Notes: generated by a model from the letters alone, not told the origin. DNA of 64,000 nucleotides from Ascidiaceihabitans sp023955215 (GCA_943788345.1 CALSPX010000006.1:124001-188000), one strand, 5' to 3'; numbered from the stretch's first letter, positions 35,474 through 43,771 are shown. Numbers and translations: made by a program.

Positions 35474-35880
35474 CAGAACGCCCCCACAATACCAACAACG
35501 GCCAATGAAAGAATACAAAGCAGGCCAATCGCCCACGTCGCGCTACGCAACCCTTGATTGGTTGTGCGGATATGGACGACAGCTGTCGCGATCCGCGCAA
35601 CCAAGAACACGGTCGCAAAGATATTGACCCAAAGCGGGGAACCGCCTGTCAACATTGCTGCCATTAAGGCAGCAATGAATGGACCCGCGCTTTCGATTGC
35701 ATTCATGAACGCGCGATTACTACGATAAACCACGTTATCGTAATTCCGCTTTGGTTGACCACATTCACAACGGTTGTCCGAAGTCCGACCACGGCCACTG
35801 ACCATGCCCAAGATCGAAATCAACAAGGCGAAACCGCCAAGTGAAGCCAGCGCGTGGCTGTATGCGTCAAAGTTTTCCAT
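35473..35880 (-). CDS. MAPEG-like four-helix membrane protein
   Basis: This 135-residue membrane protein resembles the MAPEG family. It has four hydrophobic segments, with FMNAIESAGPFIA followed by ATVFLVARIATAVVHI, the typical MAPEG order. Known MAPEG enzymes are glutathione-dependent, but the role here is unknown. ATG at 35880 (MENFDAY) is chosen. The gene lies between nuoF (34-base gap) and the lipoprotein, inside the complex I operon. Confidence 0.75.
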   Translation of the reverse strand: MENFDAYSHALASLGGFALLISILGMVSGRGRTSDNRCECGQPKRNYDNVVYRSNRAFMNAIESAGPFIAALMAAMLTGGSPLWVNIFATVFLVARIATAVVHIRTTNQGLRSATWAIGLLCILSLAVVGIVGAF

Positions 35881-35914
35881 AGCAAACGATCCTTTGGCCA
35901 AAGCCGGTGGTCAG

Positions 35915-37210
35915 TTATTCAGCAGCAACAGCACTTACGCGACCTGTGCGTTTGTGCTTAATACGATCTTCGATTTCATTACGGAAGTGACGGATCAGAC
36001 CTTGGATTGGCCATGCTGCCGCATCCCCAAGCGCACAAATCGTGTGGCCCTCAACCTGTTTGGTCACGTCTAGCAACATGTCGATCTCTTCTGGTTCGGC
36101 CTCACCCGTGACCAAGCGATCCATAACGCGCATCATCCAGCCGGTGCCTTCACGGCAAGGCGTACATTGGCCACAGCTTTCGTGCTTGTAGAACTTGGAC
36201 AAACGCCAGATTGCTTTGATCACGTCGGTGGAGTTGTCCATGACGATGACCGCAGCCGTCCCCAAACCCGAACGCTGTTCACGCAAGTAATCGAAGTCCA
36301 TGATCGCATCGCGCATTTGCGCGCCCGGGATCAATGGCACTGAAGACCCACCAGGAATAACCGCTTTCAGGTTGTCCCAGCCGCCACGAATACCACCACA
36401 ATGCTTCTCGATCAGTTCCTCGAACGGAATAGACATCGCCTCTTCAACAACACATGGGTTGTTGACGTGACCAGAGATCGCAAACAATTTTGTACCCGCG
36501 TTGTTCGGACGACCAAAGCCCGAGAACCACTCAGGGCCACGACGCAAGATCGTTGGAACCACCGCAATAGACTCAACGTTGTTCACCGTTGTCGGGCAAC
36601 CATACAAACCAGCGCCCGCAGGGAACGGCGGCTTCATACGTGGCATGCCTTTTTTTCCCTCAAGGCTTTCCAGCAAAGCAGTCTCTTCACCGCAAATATA
36701 GGCACCTGCCCCGTGGTGAAGATAAATATCAAAGTCCCAACCGGACTTACACGCGTTCTTGCCAACCAGACCGGCGTCGTATGCCTCGTCAATGGCAGCC
36801 TGAAGCGCTTCTTTTTCACGAATGTATTCGCCGCGGATATAGATGTAGCAGGCGTTTGCATTCATCGCGAAGGACGCAATCAAGCAGCCCTCGATCAATG
36901 TGTGCGGATCATGGCGCATGATCTCACGGTCTTTACATGTGCCCGGCTCAGACTCATCTGCGTTAACGACCAAGTAGGATGGACGTCCATCGCTTTCCTT
37001 GGGCATAAAGGACCATTTCAGGCCGGTCGGGAAACCTGCACCGCCACGACCACGCAGGCCGGACTTTTTCATCTCATCGACGATCCAGTCACGACCCTTT
37101 TTGATGATCTTGGCAGTTCCATCCCAATGGCCGCGCTTTTGAGCGCCTGCCAGTGTACGGTCGTGCATCCCGTAAAGGTTGGTAAAGATCCGGTCTTGGT
37201 CCTTAAGCAT
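35915..37210 (-). CDS. nuoF: NADH-quinone oxidoreductase subunit F
   Basis: NuoF binds NADH and FMN and holds 4Fe-4S cluster N3. The 431-residue protein has GRGGAGFPTGLKW (FMN/NADH), and the cluster motif CGQCTPCREG near residue 350 with a distal Cys in HTICALGDAAAWP. Start MLKDQDR at the ATG. It starts 6 bases after the DUF5337 gene. Confidence 0.96.
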   Translation of the reverse strand: MLKDQDRIFTNLYGMHDRTLAGAQKRGHWDGTAKIIKKGRDWIVDEMKKSGLRGRGGAGFPTGLKWSFMPKESDGRPSYLVVNADESEPGTCKDREIMRHDPHTLIEGCLIASFAMNANACYIYIRGEYIREKEALQAAIDEAYDAGLVGKNACKSGWDFDIYLHHGAGAYICGEETALLESLEGKKGMPRMKPPFPAGAGLYGCPTTVNNVESIAVVPTILRRGPEWFSGFGRPNNAGTKLFAISGHVNNPCVVEEAMSIPFEELIEKHCGGIRGGWDNLKAVIPGGSSVPLIPGAQMRDAIMDFDYLREQRSGLGTAAVIVMDNSTDVIKAIWRLSKFYKHESCGQCTPCREGTGWMMRVMDRLVTGEAEPEEIDMLLDVTKQVEGHTICALGDAAAWPIQGLIRHFRNEIEDRIKHKRTGRVSAVAAE

Positions 37211-37216
37211 ACGCCC

Positions 37217-37438
37217 TTAGCCTCTATCTGACTGGCGCGCACGCCAGAGTTTTATCACATTCCAAAGTGCTGCGCCAAATCCGGCCAGCACGACAAGGTC
37301 AAACAATGCGCGGGTCCGATTGGACCAACCAAAGTACATCCCCGCCAAATTTATGCAGAGCCAAAATATCCCAAGTCCTGCGATAAACAACGATACGCGC
37401 TGTCCAATCTTGGATGATTTATCTTGGCTCTGCATCAT
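37217..37438 (-). CDS. DUF5337-like small membrane protein
   Basis: This 73-residue protein has two hydrophobic segments (about residues 16-35 and 43-62) and short charged ends. It resembles DUF5337, small membrane proteins found in Rhodobacteraceae nuo clusters. Two adjacent ATGs (37438, 37435) are possible starts. It sits 12 bases after the HhH-domain protein and 6 before nuoF. Function is unknown. Confidence 0.7.
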   Translation of the reverse strand: MMQSQDKSSKIGQRVSLFIAGLGIFWLCINLAGMYFGWSNRTRALFDLVVLAGFGAALWNVIKLWRARQSDRG

Positions 37439-37450
37439 TTCAATTGGCGT

Positions 37451-38515
37451 TTAGTAAACGCCACCTTTCTTAACCTTGCTGGAGAACTCAGTTGTTCCAC
37501 CTTTAGCAAGAATTTTAGCTTGTGCGATCCAGCCGTCACGCTCGATGCGACCTTTGAAACGAAGGTTGCTGTCGACCCATGCGACGTCCTTCTTTTTCCA
37601 TGCTGCCACTTGATCAAAGTGGTAGAAACCCAAGCTGTTCAGTGTTTTTTCCAAAGCTGGACCAACACCTTTTAGTTGCTTTAGATCATCTGCACCGCCA
37701 GCGCGTGCCGCTGTCAATGTCGCAGGCTTAGCTTCAGCTTTCGGTGCTGCTGCGGCCTTAGTCTTAGCAGCAGATGCATTTGCCGGAGCAGCAGATTTCG
37801 CTTTTGCGGTCGTTGCTTTAGCCGCAGTCGCTTTAGCAGGTGTTGCTTTAGCAGCTGTTGTAGAAGCTTTTGCAGACATCGCTTTAGCTGGTGTTGCCTT
37901 AGCCGTAGTCGCCTTAGCAGTCGCCGCTTTAGCGGTTGACGCTTTGGCAGCCGCCTTTTTGGCTGGCGCAGCTTTTGCGCTAGGAGCTGTTGACGTTTTG
38001 GCATCACCACCGGCTGCTTTCGACTTAGCTGCAGTTTTGGTTGTCTTCGCAGCTGCCTTTTTAGCAGGTGCTTTTGCAGCCGTTCTAGCTTTTGCGTCAG
38101 TGCCAGCCGCTGAAGAAGCCGCTTTAGCAGTCGCCGCTTTCTTAGCTGGTGCTTTTTTCGCAGCCGCTGGCTTAGCAGCAGAAGCTGTTGATTTAGCAGA
38201 TGCAGAAGCGCTTGAAGCAGAAGACGCAACCGCTGCGCCCGTTGCTGCAGCAGCAACCGCACCACCGGCCATAACGCTTGATGCTGTCGTGTTAGACGCT
38301 GCAGCAGTCGACGCGGATGTTTGCGCCTGTGGTTTGCACAGCAACCATGACAGCAACGCGCCACCAATAATAAAGATCAGCAAGCCGACGAATGCACTTG
38401 GAATGAAATTCCAGTTTGGTTTGCCCCAAAGTATCAAAGCAATCACAGCACCAACAACAGCAGCAATGATCCAGCACCATGTTGTACAAGTCTTATTCTT
38501 AGTAAAATTTTCCAT
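37451..38515 (-). CDS. Ala/Lys-rich membrane protein with NuoE-type HhH tail
   Basis: This 354-residue protein has two hydrophobic helices near the N-terminus (about 13-32 and 38-60), then about 200 residues of Ala/Lys/Thr-rich repeats (AKATTAKATPAKA-like, histone H1-like), and a C-terminal domain at 273-354. That domain has LKGVGPALEKTLNSLGF, a helix-hairpin-helix pattern closely similar to the tail of NuoE encoded just upstream. The DNA is a degenerate tandem repeat. A membrane-anchored, highly basic linker protein made with complex I is unusual; role unknown. Confidence 0.8.
   Translation of the reverse strand: MENFTKNKTCTTWCWIIAAVVGAVIALILWGKPNWNFIPSAFVGLLIFIIGGALLSWLLCKPQAQTSASTAAASNTTASSVMAGGAVAAAATGAAVASSASSASASAKSTASAAKPAAAKKAPAKKAATAKAASSAAGTDAKARTAAKAPAKKAAAKTTKTAAKSKAAGGDAKTSTAPSAKAAPAKKAAAKASTAKAATAKATTAKATPAKAMSAKASTTAAKATPAKATAAKATTAKAKSAAPANASAAKTKAAAAPKAEAKPATLTAARAGGADDLKQLKGVGPALEKTLNSLGFYHFDQVAAWKKKDVAWVDSNLRFKGRIERDGWIAQAKILAKGGTTEFSSKVKKGGVY
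37690..38320. repeat. Degenerate tandem repeat encoding the Ala/Lys/Thr linker
   Basis: A low-complexity coding repeat: on the minus strand, units close to GCNAAAGCNACN (K/A/T/P codons) follow one another for about 200 codons. Unit length varies between 6 and 15 bases. Open antisense frames here (one of about 200 codons) are a by-product of the repeat. The boundaries are approximate. Confidence 0.7.
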
Positions 38516-38567
38516 GTCGTGTCCCTCTCCCGTTCAGAAGTTATTTTTAGTTTTTTATTGTTTTTAA

Positions 38568-39701
38568 TTAGCTTTTATACGTGCCGTCTTTTTTAGCACG
38601 CTTCAAAAATTCTGTTTCTTCTCCAGCAGCCAAAGCGGTTGCTTGCGACACCCAGTTGTCGCGACTTACGCGGCCTTTAAAGCCCTCTAAATTTTGATCA
38701 ACCCATGAAACTTCATCAGCTCCCCATGCTGACACTTGGTCAAAATGGAAAAAGCCCATGTTGTTCAGGAGGCCTTCAAGCTTGGGACCAACGCCCTTGA
38801 TCATTTTCAGATCATCCGCACCAGACTTGCGTGGTGTCTTCATAACTTTTGGTTTTTTGCCCGGACCCTCTGCAACAGCAGGTGCAGCAGCTGTTTTGGC
38901 AGCTGCTTTTGGTGCGGTTTCAGCTTTTGCAGCTTTCGGCGCAGCCTTTTTAGCAGTTGCTGGTTTTGTCGCAGCTTTCGCAGCGGAACCGCTCTTACCT
39001 TGCCATGGCGCGGTCAACGGAACCTCTGTTCCATCGATGCGCTTAACAGTGTCGCCAATGTCGGATGCCAGTTGAACAGACGCATTATACTGTGTCTTGC
39101 CACTGTCGTACTCGGTCAGGCTGGTCAAACCGCTCAAAGGCTCAGCAGCATAGCGACCATTTTGTGGACCGGGCAACGGCACGTCGCCAGCAGCCAATTG
39201 GTCAATGATCTCGCCCATGCGTACTTGGGTCAGATCTTCGTAATAATCTTTGCCGATTTGGGCCATTGGCGCGTTTGAACAAGAGCCCAAGCACTCAACC
39301 TCTTCCCATGAAAACTTACCATCTGCAGACAGCTCATGCGGTTTCGCGGCAATCTTTTCTTTGCACACTTCCATAAGGTCTTCGGCACCACAGATCATGC
39401 AGGACGTCGTGCCGCAAATCTGGATGTGCGCAACAGAACCCACTGGCTGCAATTGGAACATGAAGTAGAAAGATGCCACTTCAAGGCCACGAATGTAGGC
39501 CATGCCCAACATGTCAGACACATATTCAATCGCTGGACGGGTCAACCAACCGTACTGTTCCTGTGCGCGCCAAAGCAAAGGAATGATCGCAGAAGCCTGA
39601 CGGCCCTCTGGATACTTGGTAATTTGTGCTTCTGCCCACGCAAGGTTGGCTGGGGTAAAAGCAAAGCTGTCTGGTTGGTCTTTGTGCAAGCGGCGGAGCA
39701 T
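38568..39701 (-). CDS. nuoE: NADH-quinone oxidoreductase subunit E with C-terminal HhH extension
   Basis: NuoE is the 24-kDa-type subunit with 2Fe-2S cluster N1a: Cys96, 101, 137 and 141 fit the CxxxxC / CxxxC pattern. The thioredoxin-like core ends near residue 165. The protein is long (377): an Ala/Lys/Pro linker and a C-terminal helix-hairpin-helix domain (292-377, MIKGVGPKLEGLLNNMGFF) follow. NuoE of other bacteria is about 170 residues. The same tail is in the next gene. Confidence 0.95.
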   Translation of the reverse strand: MLRRLHKDQPDSFAFTPANLAWAEAQITKYPEGRQASAIIPLLWRAQEQYGWLTRPAIEYVSDMLGMAYIRGLEVASFYFMFQLQPVGSVAHIQICGTTSCMICGAEDLMEVCKEKIAAKPHELSADGKFSWEEVECLGSCSNAPMAQIGKDYYEDLTQVRMGEIIDQLAAGDVPLPGPQNGRYAAEPLSGLTSLTEYDSGKTQYNASVQLASDIGDTVKRIDGTEVPLTAPWQGKSGSAAKAATKPATAKKAAPKAAKAETAPKAAAKTAAAPAVAEGPGKKPKVMKTPRKSGADDLKMIKGVGPKLEGLLNNMGFFHFDQVSAWGADEVSWVDQNLEGFKGRVSRDNWVSQATALAAGEETEFLKRAKKDGTYKS

Positions 39702-39787
39702 TAGAGCGACTTTCGTTTCGCGCCGTGGCTAAAAGTGCCACAAACGGGAGTATTTAAGAAATATGGAAGGGAGGCGATACGCATCAT
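39701..39787 (-). CDS. Possible 28-codon frame between nuoD and nuoE
   Basis: Starts with ATG overlapping the nuoD stop by one base (TGATG) and ends with TAA overlapping the nuoE start (TAATG), filling the 85-base gap exactly. The 28-residue product (MMRIASLPYF, ending KRKSL) is Arg/Lys-rich with no membrane helix. The double interlock suggests translation, perhaps only to pass ribosomes on to nuoE, but chance is possible. Confidence 0.35.
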   Translation of the reverse strand: MMRIASLPYFLNTPVCGTFSHGAKRKSL

Positions 39788-41004
39788 CAGCGATCGATCT
39801 CCCCAAACACAACATCCATGGTTCCGATGATCGCAGCAACGTCAGCCAACTGGTGGCCTTTGCTCATGTGATCCATCGCTTGAAGGTGCAAGAAACCCGG
39901 CGCACGGATTTTGCTGCGGTAAGGTTTGTTAGAACCGTCAGCAACCAAATACACACCAAATTCGCCTTTGGGCGCCTCAACGGGGCAATACACTTCGCCC
40001 GCAGGAACGTGGAAACCTTCTGTGTAAAGCTTAAAGTGGTGGATCAAGCTTTCCATTGAGGTCTTCATGTCTGAACGCGATGGCGGTGTTAGCTTACCAC
40101 GGGCCAAAACGTCACCTGTTGCTTCACGCAACTTGCCCACGGCTTGTTTGATAATCGAAACAGACTGGCGCATTTCTTCCATGCGGCACAGGTAACGATC
40201 ATAGCAGTCACCGTTTTTACCAACCGGAATTTCAAATTCGAATTCATCGTAGCACTCATAAGGCTGCGCGCGACGCAAATCCCACGCCATGCCAGAACCA
40301 CGAACCATGACGCCAGAGAAACCATAATCCAGAATGTCTTGTTCCGTAACGATACCGATATCGACGTTGCGCTGTTTGAAAATACGGTTTTCAGTCAGCA
40401 AGCCAGCCATATCTTCTAGAACTGCAGGGAACTCATGCGCCCACTGTTCGATATCGTCGATCAATGCGTCAGGCAGATCTTGGTGTACGCCGCCCGGACG
40501 GAAATACGCAGCGTGCAAACGCGCACCACATGCCCGCTCGTAAAAGCACATTAGTTTTTCGCGCTCTTCAAAGCCCCATGCCAAAGGCGTCATCGCACCA
40601 ACGTCCATCGCCTGCGTTGTGACGTTCAAGATATGGTTCAACACACGCCCGATTTCGCAATACAAAACGCGGATCAAGGACGCACGACGCGGAACCTCAA
40701 CACCTGTCAACTTTTCAATAGCCAAACACCAAGCGTGTTCTTGGTTCATTGGGGCCACGTAGTCGAGGCGGTCAAAGTAAGGAAGGTTTTGCAGGTAAGT
40801 GCGGCTTTCCATCAGCTTTTCAGTGCCACGGTGTAGCAAGCCAATGTGTGGATCGCAGCGTTCTACGATCTCGCCGTCCAACTCTAGCACCAGACGCAAA
40901 ACGCCGTGCGCCGCAGGGTGCTGCGGGCCAAAGTTGATATTAAAGTTACGGATCTTCTGTTCGCCGGTCAGCGCATCATCGAAGCCTTTTGAGCCATCCA
41001 TCAT
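39787..41004 (-). CDS. nuoD: NADH-quinone oxidoreductase subunit D
   Basis: NuoD (405 residues) is the 49-kDa-type subunit lining the quinone site with NuoB. FGPQHPAAHGVLRL near residue 30, AFTPLAWGFEEREK-like central stretch and the C-terminal GDVVFGEIDR confirm the family. Two ATGs (41004, 41001) are candidates. It begins two bases after the small 57-residue frame ends. Confidence 0.96.
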   Translation of the reverse strand: MMDGSKGFDDALTGEQKIRNFNINFGPQHPAAHGVLRLVLELDGEIVERCDPHIGLLHRGTEKLMESRTYLQNLPYFDRLDYVAPMNQEHAWCLAIEKLTGVEVPRRASLIRVLYCEIGRVLNHILNVTTQAMDVGAMTPLAWGFEEREKLMCFYERACGARLHAAYFRPGGVHQDLPDALIDDIEQWAHEFPAVLEDMAGLLTENRIFKQRNVDIGIVTEQDILDYGFSGVMVRGSGMAWDLRRAQPYECYDEFEFEIPVGKNGDCYDRYLCRMEEMRQSVSIIKQAVGKLREATGDVLARGKLTPPSRSDMKTSMESLIHHFKLYTEGFHVPAGEVYCPVEAPKGEFGVYLVADGSNKPYRSKIRAPGFLHLQAMDHMSKGHQLADVAAIIGTMDVVFGEIDR

Positions 41005-41005
41005 T

Positions 41006-41179
41006 TTAACGCTTCTCCAACTCTTGCAACTTAATGCTCATCCACCAGATCAAACCCACAGTGCCAATTGGCAGAATGCAGATCGCAGCCCAGTATTTGT
41101 TGATACCAAAGAACGGCAACAGTTTGAGCATAGGGATAATGGTTGCGACACCAATGATAAGCCACCAAATGCTACCCAT
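41006..41179 (-). CDS. Small membrane protein (57 aa) between nuoC and nuoD
   Basis: This 57-residue frame on the minus strand starts at an ATG overlapping the nuoC stop by one base (TAATG) and ends one base before nuoD. The product has two hydrophobic segments, about residues 4-24 (WWLIIGVATIIPML) and 30-48 (WAAICILPIGTVGLIWW), and a charged C-terminus (KLQELEKR). The overlap with nuoC and the exact fit of the gap make it convincing. Function is unknown; small complex I accessory or assembly subunit is a guess. Confidence 0.7.
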   Translation of the reverse strand: MGSIWWLIIGVATIIPMLKLLPFFGINKYWAAICILPIGTVGLIWWMSIKLQELEKR

Positions 41180-41796
41180 TACTTAGCCCCCTTCTCTGCG
41201 CCGTCTTTTTCGTCACCCGGTAGGATGTATTCTGCACCCTCCCATGGGCTCATGAAATCGAACTGACGATATTCTTGAACCAAGCTGACAGGTTCATAAA
41301 CAACGCGTTTTTCAACTTCGTCGTAACGCACCTCGGTATAGCCCGTTGTCGGGAAATCTTTGCGCAGTGGATATCCACGGAAACCATAGTCGGTCAGGAT
41401 ACGGCGCAAATCAGGGTGACCCGTGAACAAGATGCCAAACATGTCGAACACTTCGCGTTCGAACCAGTTGGCTGACGGGTGAATTTCGCAGATGGATGAT
41501 ACCATTTGCTCTTCACGCACAGAAACCCGCAAACGGATGCGGTGGTTCTGGTACATGCTAAGGAAGTGATAAACGACATCAAAGCGTTTGGCGCGGCCTG
41601 TGTAGTCAACAGCCGTGATATCCACGAGAGTTGAGAACTTGCAGGTCTGGTCAGATTTCAGGAACTCAACAAGCCCTTCAATGTTCGCAGGGGCAACGTC
41701 GACGTTCAATTCACCTTGGGTAACGTCCCAAGCCAAAACACAATCAGGGCGCTTTGCCTCGATGTATCCGCCTAGTTCTTTCAAGCTATCAGACAT
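41179..41796 (-). CDS. nuoC: NADH-quinone oxidoreductase subunit C
   Basis: NuoC (205 residues) is the 30-kDa-type peripheral-arm subunit, separate from NuoD here as in most alphaproteobacteria. ERVVFDMFGI-type motif EREVFDMFGILFTGHPDLRR is visible at residue 115 onward, then GYPLRKDFPTTGYTEVRYD. Its stop overlaps the start of the 57-residue frame; nuoB ends 9 bases upstream. Confidence 0.95.
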   Translation of the reverse strand: MSDSLKELGGYIEAKRPDCVLAWDVTQGELNVDVAPANIEGLVEFLKSDQTCKFSTLVDITAVDYTGRAKRFDVVYHFLSMYQNHRIRLRVSVREEQMVSSICEIHPSANWFEREVFDMFGILFTGHPDLRRILTDYGFRGYPLRKDFPTTGYTEVRYDEVEKRVVYEPVSLVQEYRQFDFMSPWEGAEYILPGDEKDGAEKGAK

Positions 41797-41805
41797 ATTG
41801 GGTCC

Positions 41806-42357
41806 TTACCGAACAATTGTGCCAGTACGGCGGATTTTGCGTTGCAACTGAAGGATGCCATAAACAAGGGCTTCCGCCGTTGGTGGGCAACCAGGCACGT
41901 ATACATCAACAGGAACGATGCGGTCACACCCACGAACAACTGAGTAGCTGTAGTGGTAGTAACCGCCACCATTTGCACATGAACCCATAGAGATCACGTA
42001 ACGTGGCTCTGGCATTTGGTCATAAACCTTGCGCAAAGCTGGTGCCATTTTGTTTGTCAAAGTACCCGCAACGATCATCAAATCAGACTGACGTGGGGAA
42101 GCACGCGGCGCAGTACCGAAACGTTCAAGGTCGTAGCGCGGCATAGCAGTGTGCATCATCTCAACCGCGCAACATGCCAACCCAAAGGTCATCCAGTGCA
42201 AAGAACCCGTACGGGCCCAGTTGATCAAATCTTCTGTTGAAGTCAGCAAGAACCCTTTGTCTTGCAACTCAGCATTCAAAGCTTGCGTACCGTGCTCTCT
42301 GTCGCCACCAGCATATGCTGGACCTGCGCCAAAGGAACCTGCGTCAGTTACTGCCAT
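41806..42357 (-). CDS. nuoB: NADH-quinone oxidoreductase subunit B
   Basis: NuoB holds 4Fe-4S cluster N2, the electron donor to quinone. The 183-residue protein has the tandem Cys62-Cys63 (FGLACCAVEMM), GSCANGGGYYHYSYSVV and VPGCPPT. ATG at 42357 is chosen (AGGAG 8 bases upstream); an earlier start at 42378 would overlap nuoA further. It overlaps the nuoA end by 10 bases. Confidence 0.95.
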   Translation of the reverse strand: MAVTDAGSFGAGPAYAGGDREHGTQALNAELQDKGFLLTSTEDLINWARTGSLHWMTFGLACCAVEMMHTAMPRYDLERFGTAPRASPRQSDLMIVAGTLTNKMAPALRKVYDQMPEPRYVISMGSCANGGGYYHYSYSVVRGCDRIVPVDVYVPGCPPTAEALVYGILQLQRKIRRTGTIVR

Positions 42358-42713
42358 TCCAAGGCTCCTTTTTTCCACTCGTAAGCGAAACCAGCTGCCA
42401 ACACAGCCAAGAACACCATCATCGACCAGAAACCTGCCATGCTGATATCCTTAAAGGCGACCGCCCATGGGAACAGAAAAGCAATTTCGAGATCGAAAAT
42501 AATGAACAAGATCGAGACTAGATAGAATCGAACATCAAATTTCATCCGTGCATCATCAAATGCGTTGAACCCGCATTCGTATGCAGAAACCTTCTCAGGG
42601 TCTGGATTGCTGACAGCAATCACAACCGCTGCAAGGATAAGAATAAGGCCGAGCCCAATGGCGACGGCGAGAAATACGAGGATCGGGAGGTACTCCCTAA
42701 GCATTTCTTCCAC
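42348..42713 (-). CDS. nuoA: NADH-quinone oxidoreductase subunit A
   Basis: NuoA (121 residues) is a three-helix membrane subunit at the arm junction. NPDPEKVSAYECGFNAFDDARMKFDVRFY contains the conserved Cys loop that changes shape during turnover (ECGF seen). It is the first nuo gene; the promoter should be in the roughly 280 bases upstream. Confidence 0.95.
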   Translation of the reverse strand: MEEMLREYLPILVFLAVAIGLGLILILAAVVIAVSNPDPEKVSAYECGFNAFDDARMKFDVRFYLVSILFIIFDLEIAFLFPWAVAFKDISMAGFWSMMVFLAVLAAGFAYEWKKGALEWQ

Positions 42714-42991
42714 GGTGGCTCCTTTGTCTTACGCAACACTTTTGCCTGCGCATCAAGTCGCAAGGTTAACGGTTAGGGGTGTACTCCCCACATGTGGTGG
42801 GGTCAACCAACGCAACAGCAATTTTGGCACCCAAATGCCCCTGTTTGCAGCGCTAACACTGCAGCAGTTCCCATTCGGTTAATCTGTGTGCGCACTTATG
42901 ACGCGCATTGGGCAATAAACGATCATCCTATTGCGGCGGTGATTCACTTGCTAAATGTCATCACACGACGATCTGCCAACCAGTTCGAAAA
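42714..42991 (-). promoter_or_regulatory. Intergenic region carrying the nuo operon promoter
   Basis: The 278 bases between nuoA and the end of the convergent-side enoyl-CoA hydratase gene hold no gene I can support. Both flanking genes are on the minus strand, so the nuo promoter and the leucine-operon terminator should both be here. A CCACATGTGG palindrome lies at 42788-42797. No clear intrinsic terminator was seen. Confidence 0.4.
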
Positions 42992-43771
42992 TCACATCCA
43001 CGACGCTTTGCGTTTGTCAAAAAACGCGCCAATGCCTTCTGCCGCTTCGTCAGTTTCCCAACGGGTTTTCAGTGCTTCTATGGTGATTTCGATCGTTCCC
43101 TCATCAATCCGTGGGCCCAATCTGCGCGCCAGTGCTTTGGCTGCCGCAACCGCTCCAGGGGCACAGGACAAGTAGGGCACAACTTCGGCTTCAATCGCCT
43201 CAGCAAACTGCGCTGCGGGTACGGCCCGTGCGAGCAATCCCAGCTCCACAGCCTCAGCTGCGTCAAATATGCGCGATGACATGAAAACACGCCGCGCCCT
43301 GCCCTCTCCCATCCGTGAGACCACGTAAGGGCCTATCGTAGCGGGAATAATGCCAAGACGCGTTTCAGTAAGCCCCATTTTCAAACTATTGATTCCAATG
43401 GCAACATCACAGACCGCGGCCATACCAACTCCACCCCCAAAGGCATTACCCTGCAACGCACCAATCATTGGCTTGGGCATCGTGTTCAACGCTTGCAGCA
43501 TGAAGGCCAGCTTGGACGCCTCCTTGGCGCGGGTTTCAGGGTCCGCTTGCATCTGCTCGCGCATCCATTCCAGATCACCACCCGCACAGAATGATTTGCC
43601 CGTCCCAGTCAGAACCACAACACGCACATTGTCATCATCCCCCAGATCAGCCGCGGCTTGTGTCAGTTCAGCTAACATTACAGCCGACAATGCGTTGTGC
43701 TTGGCTTCGCGGTTCAAGGTCAATGTGGCGACGCCACGCGCGTCCACATCAATTTTCAGTGTCTCAAACAA
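42992..43771 (-). CDS. Enoyl-CoA hydratase/isomerase, probable methylglutaconyl-CoA hydratase
   Basis: This crotonase-fold enzyme probably hydrates 3-methylglutaconyl-CoA to HMG-CoA in leucine breakdown. The start is a TTG at 43771 (then FETLKIDV) with GGAG 7 bases upstream; the frame open further upstream runs into the HMG-CoA lyase gene. The 259-residue protein has SFCAGGDLEWM (oxyanion hole) and NAFGGGVGMAAVCDVAI. It is last in the leucine operon, 22 bases after the HMG-CoA lyase gene. Confidence 0.87.
   Translation of the reverse strand: MFETLKIDVDARGVATLTLNREAKHNALSAVMLAELTQAAADLGDDDNVRVVVLTGTGKSFCAGGDLEWMREQMQADPETRAKEASKLAFMLQALNTMPKPMIGALQGNAFGGGVGMAAVCDVAIGINSLKMGLTETRLGIIPATIGPYVVSRMGEGRARRVFMSSRIFDAAEAVELGLLARAVPAAQFAEAIEAEVVPYLSCAPGAVAAAKALARRLGPRIDEGTIEITIEALKTRWETDEAAEGIGAFFDKRKASWM

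Noticed and set aside
37944..38567. Open frame of about 207 codons on the plus strand opposite the Ala/Lys-rich gene
   Set aside because: It is a shadow of a repetitive coding region; no start signal or family features, and the minus-strand gene has a clear membrane and HhH structure.
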